Assembly: GCA_020635395.1 (NCBI GenBank) | Contig: JACJZV010000004.1 | Coordinates: forward strand, 262,715-326,714 | Source of the DNA: Flavobacteriales bacterium | GTDB lineage: Bacteria; Bacteroidota; Bacteroidia; NS11-12g; UBA9320 | Length of the DNA: 64,000 nt | Reading direction: 5' to 3' | Shown here: piece after piece, positions 15,863-24,557 of the stretch | How positions within the stretch are numbered: the first letter of the stretch is position 1 | How the letters are laid out: the number at the start of each line of letters is the position of its first letter | Made by a program: the position numbers and the translations under genes | Notes under the pieces: generated by a model | Seen by the model: only the letters and a program-made list of their open reading frames with translations | Database searches by the model: none | What the model was told of the DNA's origin: nothing

Positions 15863-17800
15863 TCACTCAGGCAAAGCTCCCTCTATGCCAAGCATTTCGG
15901 TAATTTTTGCACGTACTTCCAGAATTTTCACGATACGATGTTGGGCTATCATTAGGTCTTCTTCGGTTTCGGCATCTTTGAGCATTTCCATGGCCTTTTT
16001 ATACACTTTGGCTATTTTGTAGAGTTTTAGATAGTTCAGGTTTTCAAGCACTACCTCTTTGTAATTCTCCGAATCTGGCTTTACATAAATTTCGTGCATC
16101 TCCCACCACGCCGGACTTAAATTGTATTTTAACGAGAGCACATTGGCCGCAATTTTTCCGAGACTTTTATGTTTGGTAAAAAACTCCTCGGTTAGCGATT
16201 CGTTAAAATCGTAATATTCTTTTGCCTGCTCCACACTTTCGGCAAACTCAGGGTTTTCAAAACGATATTGGTCGTTTTCCAACTCGCTAAAAACAAATCC
16301 GGCCACATCAATCTCTTCATTAAAAGGCTCTCTACCATACAAAATCAAGGATTCTATTAGAGCCTGCTCTTTGGTTTTGGTCTCACTTAGTTCTACCGCC
16401 ACGATAGGAACGGCTTCCAACAATCGACGTTGCTCGGTGCGTTTTTGCTGCTGTTCAAACTCTCGGGTGGCGGTGCTCCGCATTCGCTTTGCCTCTGCAA
16501 ACATTAGCTCCTCGTCAAACTGCATGAGGTTGGCACATTGTTTTATATAGGCGGTACGTTTTATGGGATCCGGGATTTTAACAATGCTTTCCAGCACATC
16601 TCTGGCCGTTTCGCTCAGCCCCACCGGGTCACGCCCACGCTCGTTGAGCAAGATTTCGGTTTTAAACAGCACAAAATCTTTCTTTTCTTTTTCGATGTAT
16701 TCCTGCAATCCGGCACCACCCAATTTTCGGCAATACGAATCGGGGTCTTCACCCTCCGGGAAAACAACCACTTTTACGTTTAAATCGCCTTCCAACAACA
16801 AATCTATTCCACGAATGGCCGCTTTTATTCCGGCTTTGTCGCCGTCATATAGCATGGTAACGTGGTCTGAAAATCGTTTTACAATTTTCACCTGTTCAGT
16901 TGTCAGCGATGTGCCACTGGTTGCCACCACATTTTCAATTCCACTTTGGTAGAGCATCAAAACATCGAGGTAACCTTCTACCAAATAAACATTTTCGTGA
17001 GTGCGAATGGCTTTTTTGGCATGGCTCAAACCGTAAAGCACCGACGATTTGTGATATACTTCGTTTTCTGGAGAGTTGATGTATTTCGGACTTTTATCGT
17101 CCTTTTTTAGTTGACGACCTCCAAAACCCACTACCTTGCCACTGAGGTTAAAAATAGGGAACATCACCCGCTCGCGATAAATATCGTAATAGGAGATTTC
17201 TTTTTCTGCTGCTTCTCCCTCACGATTTCGGGCTTTTATCAACCCCGCTTTAACCAATATTTCGGTGTCATAACCCGATTTTATGGCCTCGTTATAAAAA
17301 TCTTCCCAGTTGTTTTTTGAATAGCCAAGCCCAAATTCTTCGATGGTTTTTTCGGTTAAACCCCGTTCTTTAAAATAAGAAAGACCAATGTTGCGGCCTT
17401 CCGAATCATTTTTTAAGGTATTGTGAAAATAGTTTTTGGCAAATTCGAGGGCAATATACAAGGCTTCCTTTATCTGCATTTGCTCCGAAACCTCTTCTCT
17501 ATTACCAAAATCTTCGTCAATTTCGATGTGGTATCGGTTAGCCAAAAAACGCAGTGCTTCTGGATAAGCCATTTTTTCGACATCCATAACAAAATCTACG
17601 ACATTGCCGCCTTTGCCGCAGCCGAAACATTTATAGATACCCAATGCAGGGCTAACTTTGAATGAAGGTGATTTTTCATTATGAAACGGACACAACCCAC
17701 CGAAACCGCTGCCTGAGCGTTTCAGTTTTACATAATCGCCCACCACATCCTCAATGTTGGCGGCTGAAAATATCTGATCGATGGTGTGCTGACGAATCAC
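15863..17800 (-). CDS. dnaG: DNA primase
   Basis: DnaG synthesises RNA primers for lagging-strand and initiation DNA synthesis. The 645-residue protein has the N-terminal CHC2 zinc finger (Cys37, His40, Cys58, Cys61), the primase core, a Toprim domain with VYLVEGYLDVLML and LLYDGDKAGIKAA (about 270-350), and a helical C-terminal DnaB-interaction region. The start is a GTG at 17800; a near-consensus -7 element, TTACTTTG, ends 5 nt upstream of it. A 46-bp copy of its 3' end lies at 15318-15363. Confidence 0.97.
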   Translation of the reverse strand: MIRQHTIDQIFSAANIEDVVGDYVKLKRSGSGFGGLCPFHNEKSPSFKVSPALGIYKCFGCGKGGNVVDFVMDVEKMAYPEALRFLANRYHIEIDEDFGNREEVSEQMQIKEALYIALEFAKNYFHNTLKNDSEGRNIGLSYFKERGLTEKTIEEFGLGYSKNNWEDFYNEAIKSGYDTEILVKAGLIKARNREGEAAEKEISYYDIYRERVMFPIFNLSGKVVGFGGRQLKKDDKSPKYINSPENEVYHKSSVLYGLSHAKKAIRTHENVYLVEGYLDVLMLYQSGIENVVATSGTSLTTEQVKIVKRFSDHVTMLYDGDKAGIKAAIRGIDLLLEGDLNVKVVVFPEGEDPDSYCRKLGGAGLQEYIEKEKKDFVLFKTEILLNERGRDPVGLSETARDVLESIVKIPDPIKRTAYIKQCANLMQFDEELMFAEAKRMRSTATREFEQQQKRTEQRRLLEAVPIVAVELSETKTKEQALIESLILYGREPFNEEIDVAGFVFSELENDQYRFENPEFAESVEQAKEYYDFNESLTEEFFTKHKSLGKIAANVLSLKYNLSPAWWEMHEIYVKPDSENYKEVVLENLNYLKLYKIAKVYKKAMEMLKDAETEEDLMIAQHRIVKILEVRAKITEMLGIEGALPE

Positions 17801-17895
17801 AGCGGCAAAGTAAGAAAAGATTTTTTGATTGGATAAAAAACTCTGCTTTTGGTTGGATTCTATTTTGATGGGTGCTTGAGAAACGTATTAATATT

Positions 17896-18168
17896 CGACC
17901 CCTTCGGGGTCGCACGGTTTGGAACATTCTGTTTTCTATAAATGTTTCATCCCTTCGGGATGTGGACGTGACGAATATTTATCATTTCTTTTTTGTCTTT
18001 TTATTGCACCCCACCAGGGTGGAATATTTGTAAAAACGCATTATATCCGATGCTGAGCGACCCCGCAGGGGTCGTATATTTATAGAGAATCGGGCATTTT
18101 GTACGACCCCTTCGGGGTCGCACTATGTGCGGTATTTGGTTTTATAAATATTTCATCCCTTCGGCATG
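17896..18168. repeat. Array of short palindromes (REP-like) between dnaG and the ferredoxin reductase gene
   Basis: The 469-base gap between genes holds six GC-rich hairpins in an AT-rich background. CGACCCC-TTC-GGGGTCG occurs at 17896-17912 and 18104-18120, with a GCA-loop version at 18058-18074. CATCCC-TTC-GGGATG occurs at 17948-17962, with a one-mismatch version at 18154-18168. CACCC-CACCA-GGGTG lies at 18007-18021. The two CGACCCC-to-CATCCC pairs (17896-17962 and 18104-18168) form direct repeats of about 65 bp sharing a TATAAAT-TTTCATCCC linker. Such families in Bacteroidota behave like REP elements mobilised by REP-associated transposases; no transposase is present here. Confidence 0.8.
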
Positions 18169-18244
18169 AAGACCCTGAGACACTTTTTTGACCAATATCA
18201 ATTTATTGCCAAACAAAACTCAAGCTTTGGGCATTATATTACTT

Positions 18245-18252
18245 TATTTTTG
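18245..18252 (+). promoter_or_regulatory. -7 promoter element of the ferredoxin reductase operon
   Basis: TATTTTTG matches TAnnTTTG, 17 nt before the ATG at 18270. A TTTG at 18226-18229 could be the -33 element, although the 15-nt spacer is short. Confidence 0.5.
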
Positions 18253-18269
18253 CCGCGATTTTTAGCAAA

Positions 18270-19280
18270 ATGATTGAAACCGATATTATAATAATAGGTG
18301 CCGGCCCCGTAGGACTGTTTACTGTTTTCGAGGCGGGACTCATAAAACTAAGATGCCACCTTATCGACTCTTTGCCAACGGCTGGCGGGCAATTGGCGGA
18401 GATTTATCCCAAGAAACCTATTTATGACATTCCCGGATTTCCATCTGTTTTGGCTGGAGATTTGGTAAAAAACTTAATAGAACAAGGGTCTCCATTTTCG
18501 CCCGGTTTTACATTGGGTGAGCGTGCCGAAGAATTTGAAAAAACGGATGACGGACAATTTATTGTTACCACCAATAAAGGCACAAAACACAAAGCCCCTA
18601 TTATTGCCATTGCCGCTGGATTGGGCTGTTTTGAACCCCGGAAACCCGAAATAGAAAACCTTGAAAAATATGAAGATTGTGGTATCGACTACATCATCAG
18701 AGACCCTGAAAAATATAGGAACAAGCGGGTGGTGATTGCCGGTGGAGGAGACTCTGCCCTTGACTGGACAAACTTTTTGGCCGACGTGGCCAGTGAGGTA
18801 ACTTTGATACATAGAAGAACCCAATTTAGAGGAGCGTTGGATAGTGTAGAGAAGGTGGAAACATTATCAAAATCAGGCAAAATCAATTTAATAACCAACA
18901 GCGAAGTTTCTGAGCTATTCGGCAATGAACATTTAACGGGAGTTAAGGTTAGCAACCGCGAAACCAATGAAGATAGCGTGGTTGATACGGATTATTTTAT
19001 TCCATTGTTTGGCTTGTCGCCCAAACTTGGCCCATTAAAAGAATGGGGACTCGACCTAAACAAAGAATCGATAAAAGTTAATACCTTAGACTACAGCACC
19101 AATGTGCCGGGCATTTATGCCATTGGCGACATCAATGATTATGAAGGCAAGCTACGACTAATTTTATGCGGATTTCATGAAGCCACCCTCATGGTGCAGT
19201 CGGCTTACAAGCGAATTTACCCTGACAAAAATCTGGTTTTAAAATATACCACCGTAAGCGGTGTTCCCGGAAAAAACTAA
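18270..19280 (+). CDS. Thioredoxin-reductase-like ferredoxin--NADP+ reductase
   Basis: This 336-residue flavoprotein has a FAD-binding motif IIIGAGPVGLFTVFEAG at about 7-23, the NAD(P)-binding motif VVIAGGGDSALDW at about 152-164, and the C-terminal FAD motif GIYAIGDIND. It lacks the CxxC redox pair of thioredoxin reductases, as expected for the TrxR-like ferredoxin-NADP reductases of Bacillus and Chlorobium. It transfers electrons between NADPH and ferredoxin. Its neighbour 7 bases downstream is a [2Fe-2S] ferredoxin, the likely partner. Confidence 0.93.
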   Translation: MIETDIIIIGAGPVGLFTVFEAGLIKLRCHLIDSLPTAGGQLAEIYPKKPIYDIPGFPSVLAGDLVKNLIEQGSPFSPGFTLGERAEEFEKTDDGQFIVTTNKGTKHKAPIIAIAAGLGCFEPRKPEIENLEKYEDCGIDYIIRDPEKYRNKRVVIAGGGDSALDWTNFLADVASEVTLIHRRTQFRGALDSVEKVETLSKSGKINLITNSEVSELFGNEHLTGVKVSNRETNEDSVVDTDYFIPLFGLSPKLGPLKEWGLDLNKESIKVNTLDYSTNVPGIYAIGDINDYEGKLRLILCGFHEATLMVQSAYKRIYPDKNLVLKYTTVSGVPGKN

Positions 19281-19287
19281 ATAGCAA

Positions 19288-19629
19288 ATGGCAAAAGACA
19301 GTATTACCATAAAAGTCACTGATTTAAAGGGCGAAACGTATGAAATATTGGCTCCCACCGACATGGGCTTGAACCTAATGGAAGCCATGAAAGCCAACGA
19401 AATGCCGGTAAAAGCCACCTGCGGAGGTATGGCTATGTGTGCCACCTGCAATGTAATAATTAAAAGTGACCATGTATTGCCCGAAATGAGCGAAGACGAA
19501 GAAGCCATGCTCGATGAAGCCTTTGTGCTTGACATACCCAACAGCCGCCTGAGTTGCCAAATTCATATTTCTGAAGAAATTGATGGACTGGAAGTGCAGT
19601 TGGGTGCTTTGACAAATCCAGAGGAGTAG
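19288..19629 (+). CDS. [2Fe-2S] ferredoxin
   Basis: This 113-residue adrenodoxin-type ferredoxin has cluster ligands Cys45, Cys51, Cys54 and Cys90 (CX5CX2C...C), with the flanking TCGGMAMCATC and LSCQI segments. It has no signal peptide and is cytoplasmic. It sits 7 bases after the ferredoxin reductase gene, so the pair probably forms a dedicated electron-transfer chain, for example to a monooxygenase or an iron-sulfur assembly step not encoded nearby. A hairpin 20 bases downstream separates it from the convergent T9SS gene. Confidence 0.95.
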   Translation: MAKDSITIKVTDLKGETYEILAPTDMGLNLMEAMKANEMPVKATCGGMAMCATCNVIIKSDHVLPEMSEDEEAMLDEAFVLDIPNSRLSCQIHISEEIDGLEVQLGALTNPEE

Positions 19630-19649
19630 AGGTTTTTCAAAAAAAAAGA

Positions 19650-19672
19650 GGGCTATCCATTACGGATAGCCC
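19650..19672 (-). terminator. Rho-independent terminator of the T9SS beta-helix gene
   Basis: A perfect 9-bp stem, GGGCTATCC-ATTAC-GGATAGCCC, is followed on the minus strand by CTC and a run of eight Ts. It therefore terminates the minus-strand gene that ends at 19697; in the plus direction no T-run follows, so it would be a weaker stop for the ferredoxin operon. Confidence 0.8.
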
Positions 19673-19696
19673 CCTAGAAATAAAAAACTTAGAACT

Positions 19697-22600
19697 TTAT
19701 TGCTTCATGAATTTGGCTACTTGTTTTGTATCATCAGAACCTGAAAGTTCTAATATATATGCACCATCTTTTAAAGTCGAAACGTCAATGCGGATAATAT
19801 CAGACTGAGAAGAAATGGTTTTGGTTAAAACTGTTCTTCCCAATAAATCAACCACTCGAATCATTACCTCAGATTCTGAATCTAAGTAATAATCAATTGT
19901 CAACTCATTATCAACTGGATTTGGATACAACACCATTTTGTTTCTGTCCAAAAGTTTGATGTTTTGAGCCGGCATTGGTTGATATTGTTTCATTGTCACA
20001 AAGATGTATTCATTGCCTTTGGCCACAGATTGAATTATTTCGCGAGCTTCATAAAACACTGCTCTTTCGCAATTTGAAGAAACAATATTTTCCAAATCCC
20101 GAACCAGATTTGATGTGTTGCCATCAATCAAATAACCCAATTTGGCTCGTTCAAGAAGTATTCTGTGGCTGGTAACATAGCTATCTGTGGTAATTCCATC
20201 AATCAATGTTACACATTTTTGATAGTCACCGCTATGCACATAATACTGATAATCTAACCAAGTGGCGTTGTAAACAGCTTTACTTGATTTGATAAGATTA
20301 TAGAATTCTTGCAACAAATTGTCTTTGTTTTGAACACACAAATTGAACCAACCAGTCACTTGGTCGTCAATCTGCATACCATTCAACATCTCAGAGGCAT
20401 TTTCAGAAATTTCAAATTTTCCGTATGGTGTTCCACCAAATGGTTTTTCATTTCTAAAATACTCTGCATCGCAAGTTTCATCATATACTTCAGCAAGTTT
20501 ATGAGAGTTTTCGGGCAATTGTGCTCCACACGAAGCGGTAGAATAAAACTCATTTCCACCCAAAGATATTGGTCCGTCAACGGAAATTACACCATAATTT
20601 CCATCCACCCCTACCGGGCAGGCACCCATTACGCGAACATCAACAGAACCGGCAGATGTGTGGTTACTTGCAAATGTATTTCTTCCGCCGTCTTGTGCTC
20701 CGCCACTTTGACCAATGTCGCCAGTCATGTATCTTATGTCTATTCCAAATTCGGTATAGTTATACATAAAATTGTTGCTGATTCTTGGCAAAATAAAGCA
20801 GTAGTCTCCGAGACCATCAAAAAGCATAGCCGTTGAGGCTTCAAAAATACAGTTGCCACTAATATTCACTTCGGGCGATGATTTATCTTGGGTGACATAG
20901 TAAATACCAATGCGAGTGGTCTTGTTATCGTCTTCCAAATTAAGTGTATTACACATAACATCAGAATACAGCACATTGTCCAGATAAATTCCGACATATC
21001 CCACATCTTCAAGTGTATTTTCTTTAATCAAAATATCACTACAACGCACGGCCTGCACTGCACTTTCAAATCCTTTTATTTGATTGTTGTTGACAGTTGT
21101 TTGTGAGGCATTCTCCAAATAAATTGCCGAATGTGTGTTCCATGGAATATCCTCTCTCTCTTTCGTAAATGAATAAATCAATGTGTTGTTGCTTACATTT
21201 ACGGATGAAGACGAATTCACATTTATTTGATGTTGGCTTTTTAGAACGCCATAATAATTGAATGAATTTACCTCAAGCCTATTGGCTTCAATATGCACAT
21301 TTGACGACCTATTTACCTCAACGCTTCTGTATAAATCTGTAAAATTATTTGAAGAAAACTCGCCATAGCTACATTCGTTGAGCTGCACACCATAAAACAA
21401 TTTTGTGGTGTCTGTACCTTCCACTTCTTGTGCATTGATAAAATCATTTTGCGAAACGTTACCATAAAGCACAGAATTATGAGCCAAAACTCCATAATGA
21501 TCTGAATGATAAGGCAGGATAGAAACTGCATCGATAGCTATTTTACACTCTACATGATAGTTAATGGCATTTCTATCAACATAGAATGTATTTCCTGTTA
21601 TACCATCAAAGTTGCGGCTTTCGCTAAATTGGATAGAAATTCTGCAATTCTCAAATAGATTGTTGACCGTTTTGATTTTTGCTTCCGGAACTCGGATATA
21701 GTTCATTGCAATTTGAGCATTTTTGAATGTACACTCATTTAGCACTCCATTGGCAGAACCTATATAGGTAAATCCAAGCCAGGTTTTGTTCATATCGCAG
21801 GGTCTGAACACAGAGTTATTTGCCCTCATAATAGCACCTTCTTCAAATACAATTCCGGCACACTCTCCGAAAATAACATCCACATTTGTCAAATCAAGGA
21901 TAGCACCTTTAACAGTTATAATTACATTATTTGGGATATAAACTTTATCGTGCCATATTTCGTCAGATGTAATTGTTCTGTCAACAGGCTCTACCTGCAC
22001 AAATGAGCCACCTCCAATTACATTTCCGCCTCCTATTATATTTCCACCACCAAAAACGGTAGTAAAATCAACAAATGTTGGTTTATCAGGATTTACCGGA
22101 ATAAGTGGTCTATCCCCTCCTTTTATTCCGTCAAAAAGGCAAGGTTCTACCGGAACGCAAGAGAAAACAATATCGTTTCCTAAGCCCGGATTAGAGTGAT
22201 AATCAATTTCTATATGCGTTCCACCATTGATTAGAAAATGGGCCGTAACCTTAAAATCGAATCCGGCATTTGTGTTCGGAAAATCGCCGCTATCCAATGT
22301 AAAACAGAATGTATGATTGGTGGTATTTATGGTTGGGACAACATTTACGGGTGTATATGTTCCGTTTTGAAAAACTTCAAGTGTTATATAATCCAGCGTA
22401 CCAGAAACACATTTTATTACCGGAAGTTCATAGGTTCCGCATAGTTGAAATTGCCCACCTACATCCCAGCAAGAATCTGTAGGGTTCAAATCAATGCTCC
22501 CTTGGTCATTGCAAGGGTCTGCTTGACAAGGTTCGCAAATATCGTCCACGTACGCGTATCCCCAGTGTGCTCCGGCTCCGCAATCTGTAGCCCAAATTTC

Positions 22601-23497
22601 TAAGGTGTAACTCTCTCCTGCTTTTCCGCCAATTTCGAGCTCATCGCATGTCCAATCTGCCCAAACAGTCAACGTATTATAACAATGGTTGATAACCTGA
22701 CTGCTAAAAAATGGATCGGTAGCATCGGCAAAATGACATACCCTGTCGAGTTCGTTTCCGCTGGCATCCAACACACGAGCTACAAAAACGGGTTGTCTTG
22801 TGCCATGTCCTGATGGATTTTGCATTACCAAGGCATACGAAAATGTAATCTCATTTCTATCAGCCGTTAAATTAAACGTACGCGTTAACTTGTTTACACC
22901 AAATTGTGCTGTACACGGATTATCACTGTTTATCCGTGCGGCATGTTGACCACTATGCACCATCGGAATACCCACAATTGGGTCATTTCCTACATTGGTA
23001 ATGGTAAACAGATTTGGATTTGGAGCAGCCGGAATCATTGTAGTCGGCAAAAAAGAACACTCTCCTCCATGATAACCGTTTGAGCCGCCGGGTCCACCGG
23101 CATCCCACAAGTTAAAATTATTAAATGTTCCGCTTTCAAAATCACCATTGGAGCAGTCGCTCGATTCGGATGCTCGATACGCTTTCATAGCCTCCGGATT
23201 GCTAATGAAATACTGAATTCTCCAATAACCTCGTTTAAATTGATCTACTTTTTGGTTAATTTCTGTTGATGTGTAGGTGGTTGGGTGGTCAACGTCTGAA
23301 ACCAGTGATTTCTTAAAATCGCTGATGGCAGAAGAAGGTGTTTTTGAAAGATTTTGGGTAATGTAAGCCTCAATCTTCTTTTCTTCGTTGTTTACCGCTG
23401 TGGTTCTACTACCATAGTCGGTTGTGCTTTGAGCATTGGCCAAACCAAAGCCACAAAAACTAACGAAAATTACCAAGAGTAATCTTTTTAAGTGCAT
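19697..23497 (-). CDS. Large secreted right-handed beta-helix protein with T9SS sorting domain
   Basis: The protein has 1266 residues. A signal peptide (1-22, ending NAQS) is followed by a region with conserved motif CSNGDFESGTFNNFNLWDAG (about 115-135) and jelly-roll-like strands (to about 330), a central domain with many short N-rich repeats typical of a right-handed parallel beta-helix (about 500-1000; for example NNQIKGFESAVQAVRCSDI), and a C-terminal T9SS type A sorting domain (about 1195-1266; MVLYPNPVDNELTIDYYLD). It is exported to the outer membrane surface or released; beta-helix proteins often bind or cleave polysaccharide, but no catalytic signature is evident. It has its own terminator. 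Confidence 0.88.
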   Translation of the reverse strand: MHLKRLLLVIFVSFCGFGLANAQSTTDYGSRTTAVNNEEKKIEAYITQNLSKTPSSAISDFKKSLVSDVDHPTTYTSTEINQKVDQFKRGYWRIQYFISNPEAMKAYRASESSDCSNGDFESGTFNNFNLWDAGGPGGSNGYHGGECSFLPTTMIPAAPNPNLFTITNVGNDPIVGIPMVHSGQHAARINSDNPCTAQFGVNKLTRTFNLTADRNEITFSYALVMQNPSGHGTRQPVFVARVLDASGNELDRVCHFADATDPFFSSQVINHCYNTLTVWADWTCDELEIGGKAGESYTLEIWATDCGAGAHWGYAYVDDICEPCQADPCNDQGSIDLNPTDSCWDVGGQFQLCGTYELPVIKCVSGTLDYITLEVFQNGTYTPVNVVPTINTTNHTFCFTLDSGDFPNTNAGFDFKVTAHFLINGGTHIEIDYHSNPGLGNDIVFSCVPVEPCLFDGIKGGDRPLIPVNPDKPTFVDFTTVFGGGNIIGGGNVIGGGSFVQVEPVDRTITSDEIWHDKVYIPNNVIITVKGAILDLTNVDVIFGECAGIVFEEGAIMRANNSVFRPCDMNKTWLGFTYIGSANGVLNECTFKNAQIAMNYIRVPEAKIKTVNNLFENCRISIQFSESRNFDGITGNTFYVDRNAINYHVECKIAIDAVSILPYHSDHYGVLAHNSVLYGNVSQNDFINAQEVEGTDTTKLFYGVQLNECSYGEFSSNNFTDLYRSVEVNRSSNVHIEANRLEVNSFNYYGVLKSQHQINVNSSSSVNVSNNTLIYSFTKEREDIPWNTHSAIYLENASQTTVNNNQIKGFESAVQAVRCSDILIKENTLEDVGYVGIYLDNVLYSDVMCNTLNLEDDNKTTRIGIYYVTQDKSSPEVNISGNCIFEASTAMLFDGLGDYCFILPRISNNFMYNYTEFGIDIRYMTGDIGQSGGAQDGGRNTFASNHTSAGSVDVRVMGACPVGVDGNYGVISVDGPISLGGNEFYSTASCGAQLPENSHKLAEVYDETCDAEYFRNEKPFGGTPYGKFEISENASEMLNGMQIDDQVTGWFNLCVQNKDNLLQEFYNLIKSSKAVYNATWLDYQYYVHSGDYQKCVTLIDGITTDSYVTSHRILLERAKLGYLIDGNTSNLVRDLENIVSSNCERAVFYEAREIIQSVAKGNEYIFVTMKQYQPMPAQNIKLLDRNKMVLYPNPVDNELTIDYYLDSESEVMIRVVDLLGRTVLTKTISSQSDIIRIDVSTLKDGAYILELSGSDDTKQVAKFMKQ

Positions 23498-23517
23498 AAT
23501 CGATAAATAAATATTTA

Positions 23518-23529
23518 AGTAGGCCTACT
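23518..23529. promoter_or_regulatory. 12-bp perfect palindrome upstream of the T9SS gene
   Basis: AGTAGGCCTACT lies 21 bases upstream of the ATG of the beta-helix gene, inside a 230-base AT-rich intergenic region that otherwise holds nothing recognisable. Position and symmetry would suit an operator or short RNA hairpin; this is inference. Confidence 0.3.
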
Positions 23530-23727
23530 CTATTTGTTGAAGATATTCTTCGTACGCTTTTCGGCTTCCGCGATAAACGTTAGTGTCAAAATAACGTCAC
23601 TTCCTAACCACTCTTATGTATCTTTTTTATACAGTTATTGTCTTTTGCTGTACAAAATTGTTTTTAATCACTTCAATTTCAATATTTTAAAGAAAATTGA
23701 AAAAACTATTATTTATCGAGTAAAGTT

Positions 23728-24315
23728 TTAGAGTTTTAGCCGTTTTTTTGGAGTAGAATCACTAAGTTTTTTATCAAATAAAGCTTTTAGGCATTTGCTT
23801 TTTTTGTTCATTGCCACCTGCGAGTTTTTGTATTCCATTATTTTGCATATTTCGGTCATAGAATATCCGAGCGACCAAAGCCTGAGAATTTTCACACATG
23901 TTTCGGGGAGTTGGTTGGATATTTTTTCCCATTTTTTTGCAAAATCATCAGCCTTTTCAAAATAATCGACAATATCAACATAGACGTTGTATTCTTTTTG
24001 GCTCAAATCATCAATAAAAACTTCAATACAATTTTTTATGGGTTTACATTTATTTAACCAAAGAATTTTACATATCCCAACGTAGTAGGTATTTAAGGAA
24101 CATCGATACTGAAATTTTGCATTTTTTAAATTGTGAATTAATGTAATTATTCCATCATTCATAATCGTATTTAAGTCCACATTCGACCCCCCATACTTGC
24201 TAACGAACGACCAAATTACATTTTGATTGGCAGCCAACATGTGCCTAATAGTAATTGATTTTAACTTTTCATCACTGCTCAATAGAGCATTGACATCAAC
24301 AGTAGCATTTTTCAT
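23728..24315 (-). CDS. ECF-like RNA polymerase sigma factor
   Basis: This sigma-70 family protein has about 195 residues. Region 2 is represented by DLNTIMNDGIITLIHNL and YRCSLNTYYVGICKILWLNK, region 4 by CVKILRLWSLGYSMTEICKIMEYKNSQVAMNKKSKCL near the C-terminus (helix-turn-helix, split here as LWSLGYSMTEIC and NSQVAMNKK). The start is set at ATG 24315, which gives a normal short leader; the frame is open to a GTG at 24396. No anti-sigma gene is adjacent. The sequence is divergent from housekeeping sigma factors, so it likely controls a small regulon, possibly including the T9SS protein downstream. Confidence 0.75.
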   Translation of the reverse strand: MKNATVDVNALLSSDEKLKSITIRHMLAANQNVIWSFVSKYGGSNVDLNTIMNDGIITLIHNLKNAKFQYRCSLNTYYVGICKILWLNKCKPIKNCIEVFIDDLSQKEYNVYVDIVDYFEKADDFAKKWEKISNQLPETCVKILRLWSLGYSMTEICKIMEYKNSQVAMNKKSKCLKALFDKKLSDSTPKKRLKL

Positions 24316-24557
24316 ATAAGTAATAACGGGGGTAAATTTAACATCCCCATTATGTATTATCCAAATCTTTGGTATGGAACATTTTGATTTTGACACTCGA
24401 AATCGGCAAACGATTGAGCGGCAATAATTTGCGGTTTAAATTTACATAACTATTTGATTAATAAATGATTAATTTTAAAATAAAAAGAAACAAAGAATAA
24501 AAAAACAAGTGGTTTTTAATATTATTTAGAATAATTCAAAAATGGTTTCCGGTGTTC

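Noticed and set aside
16538..16952. Plus-strand open frames inside dnaG
   Set aside because: dnaG is intact with all domains on the minus strand; these are frame shadows.
17896..18168. CRISPR array
   Set aside because: The repeats are palindromes of differing type at irregular spacing, with no uniform direct repeats and spacers, and there are no cas genes.
21985..21994. AACAGGCTCT, identical to one MITE end
   Set aside because: It lies within the coding sequence of the T9SS protein, without a second terminal repeat or target duplication, so it is probably chance.
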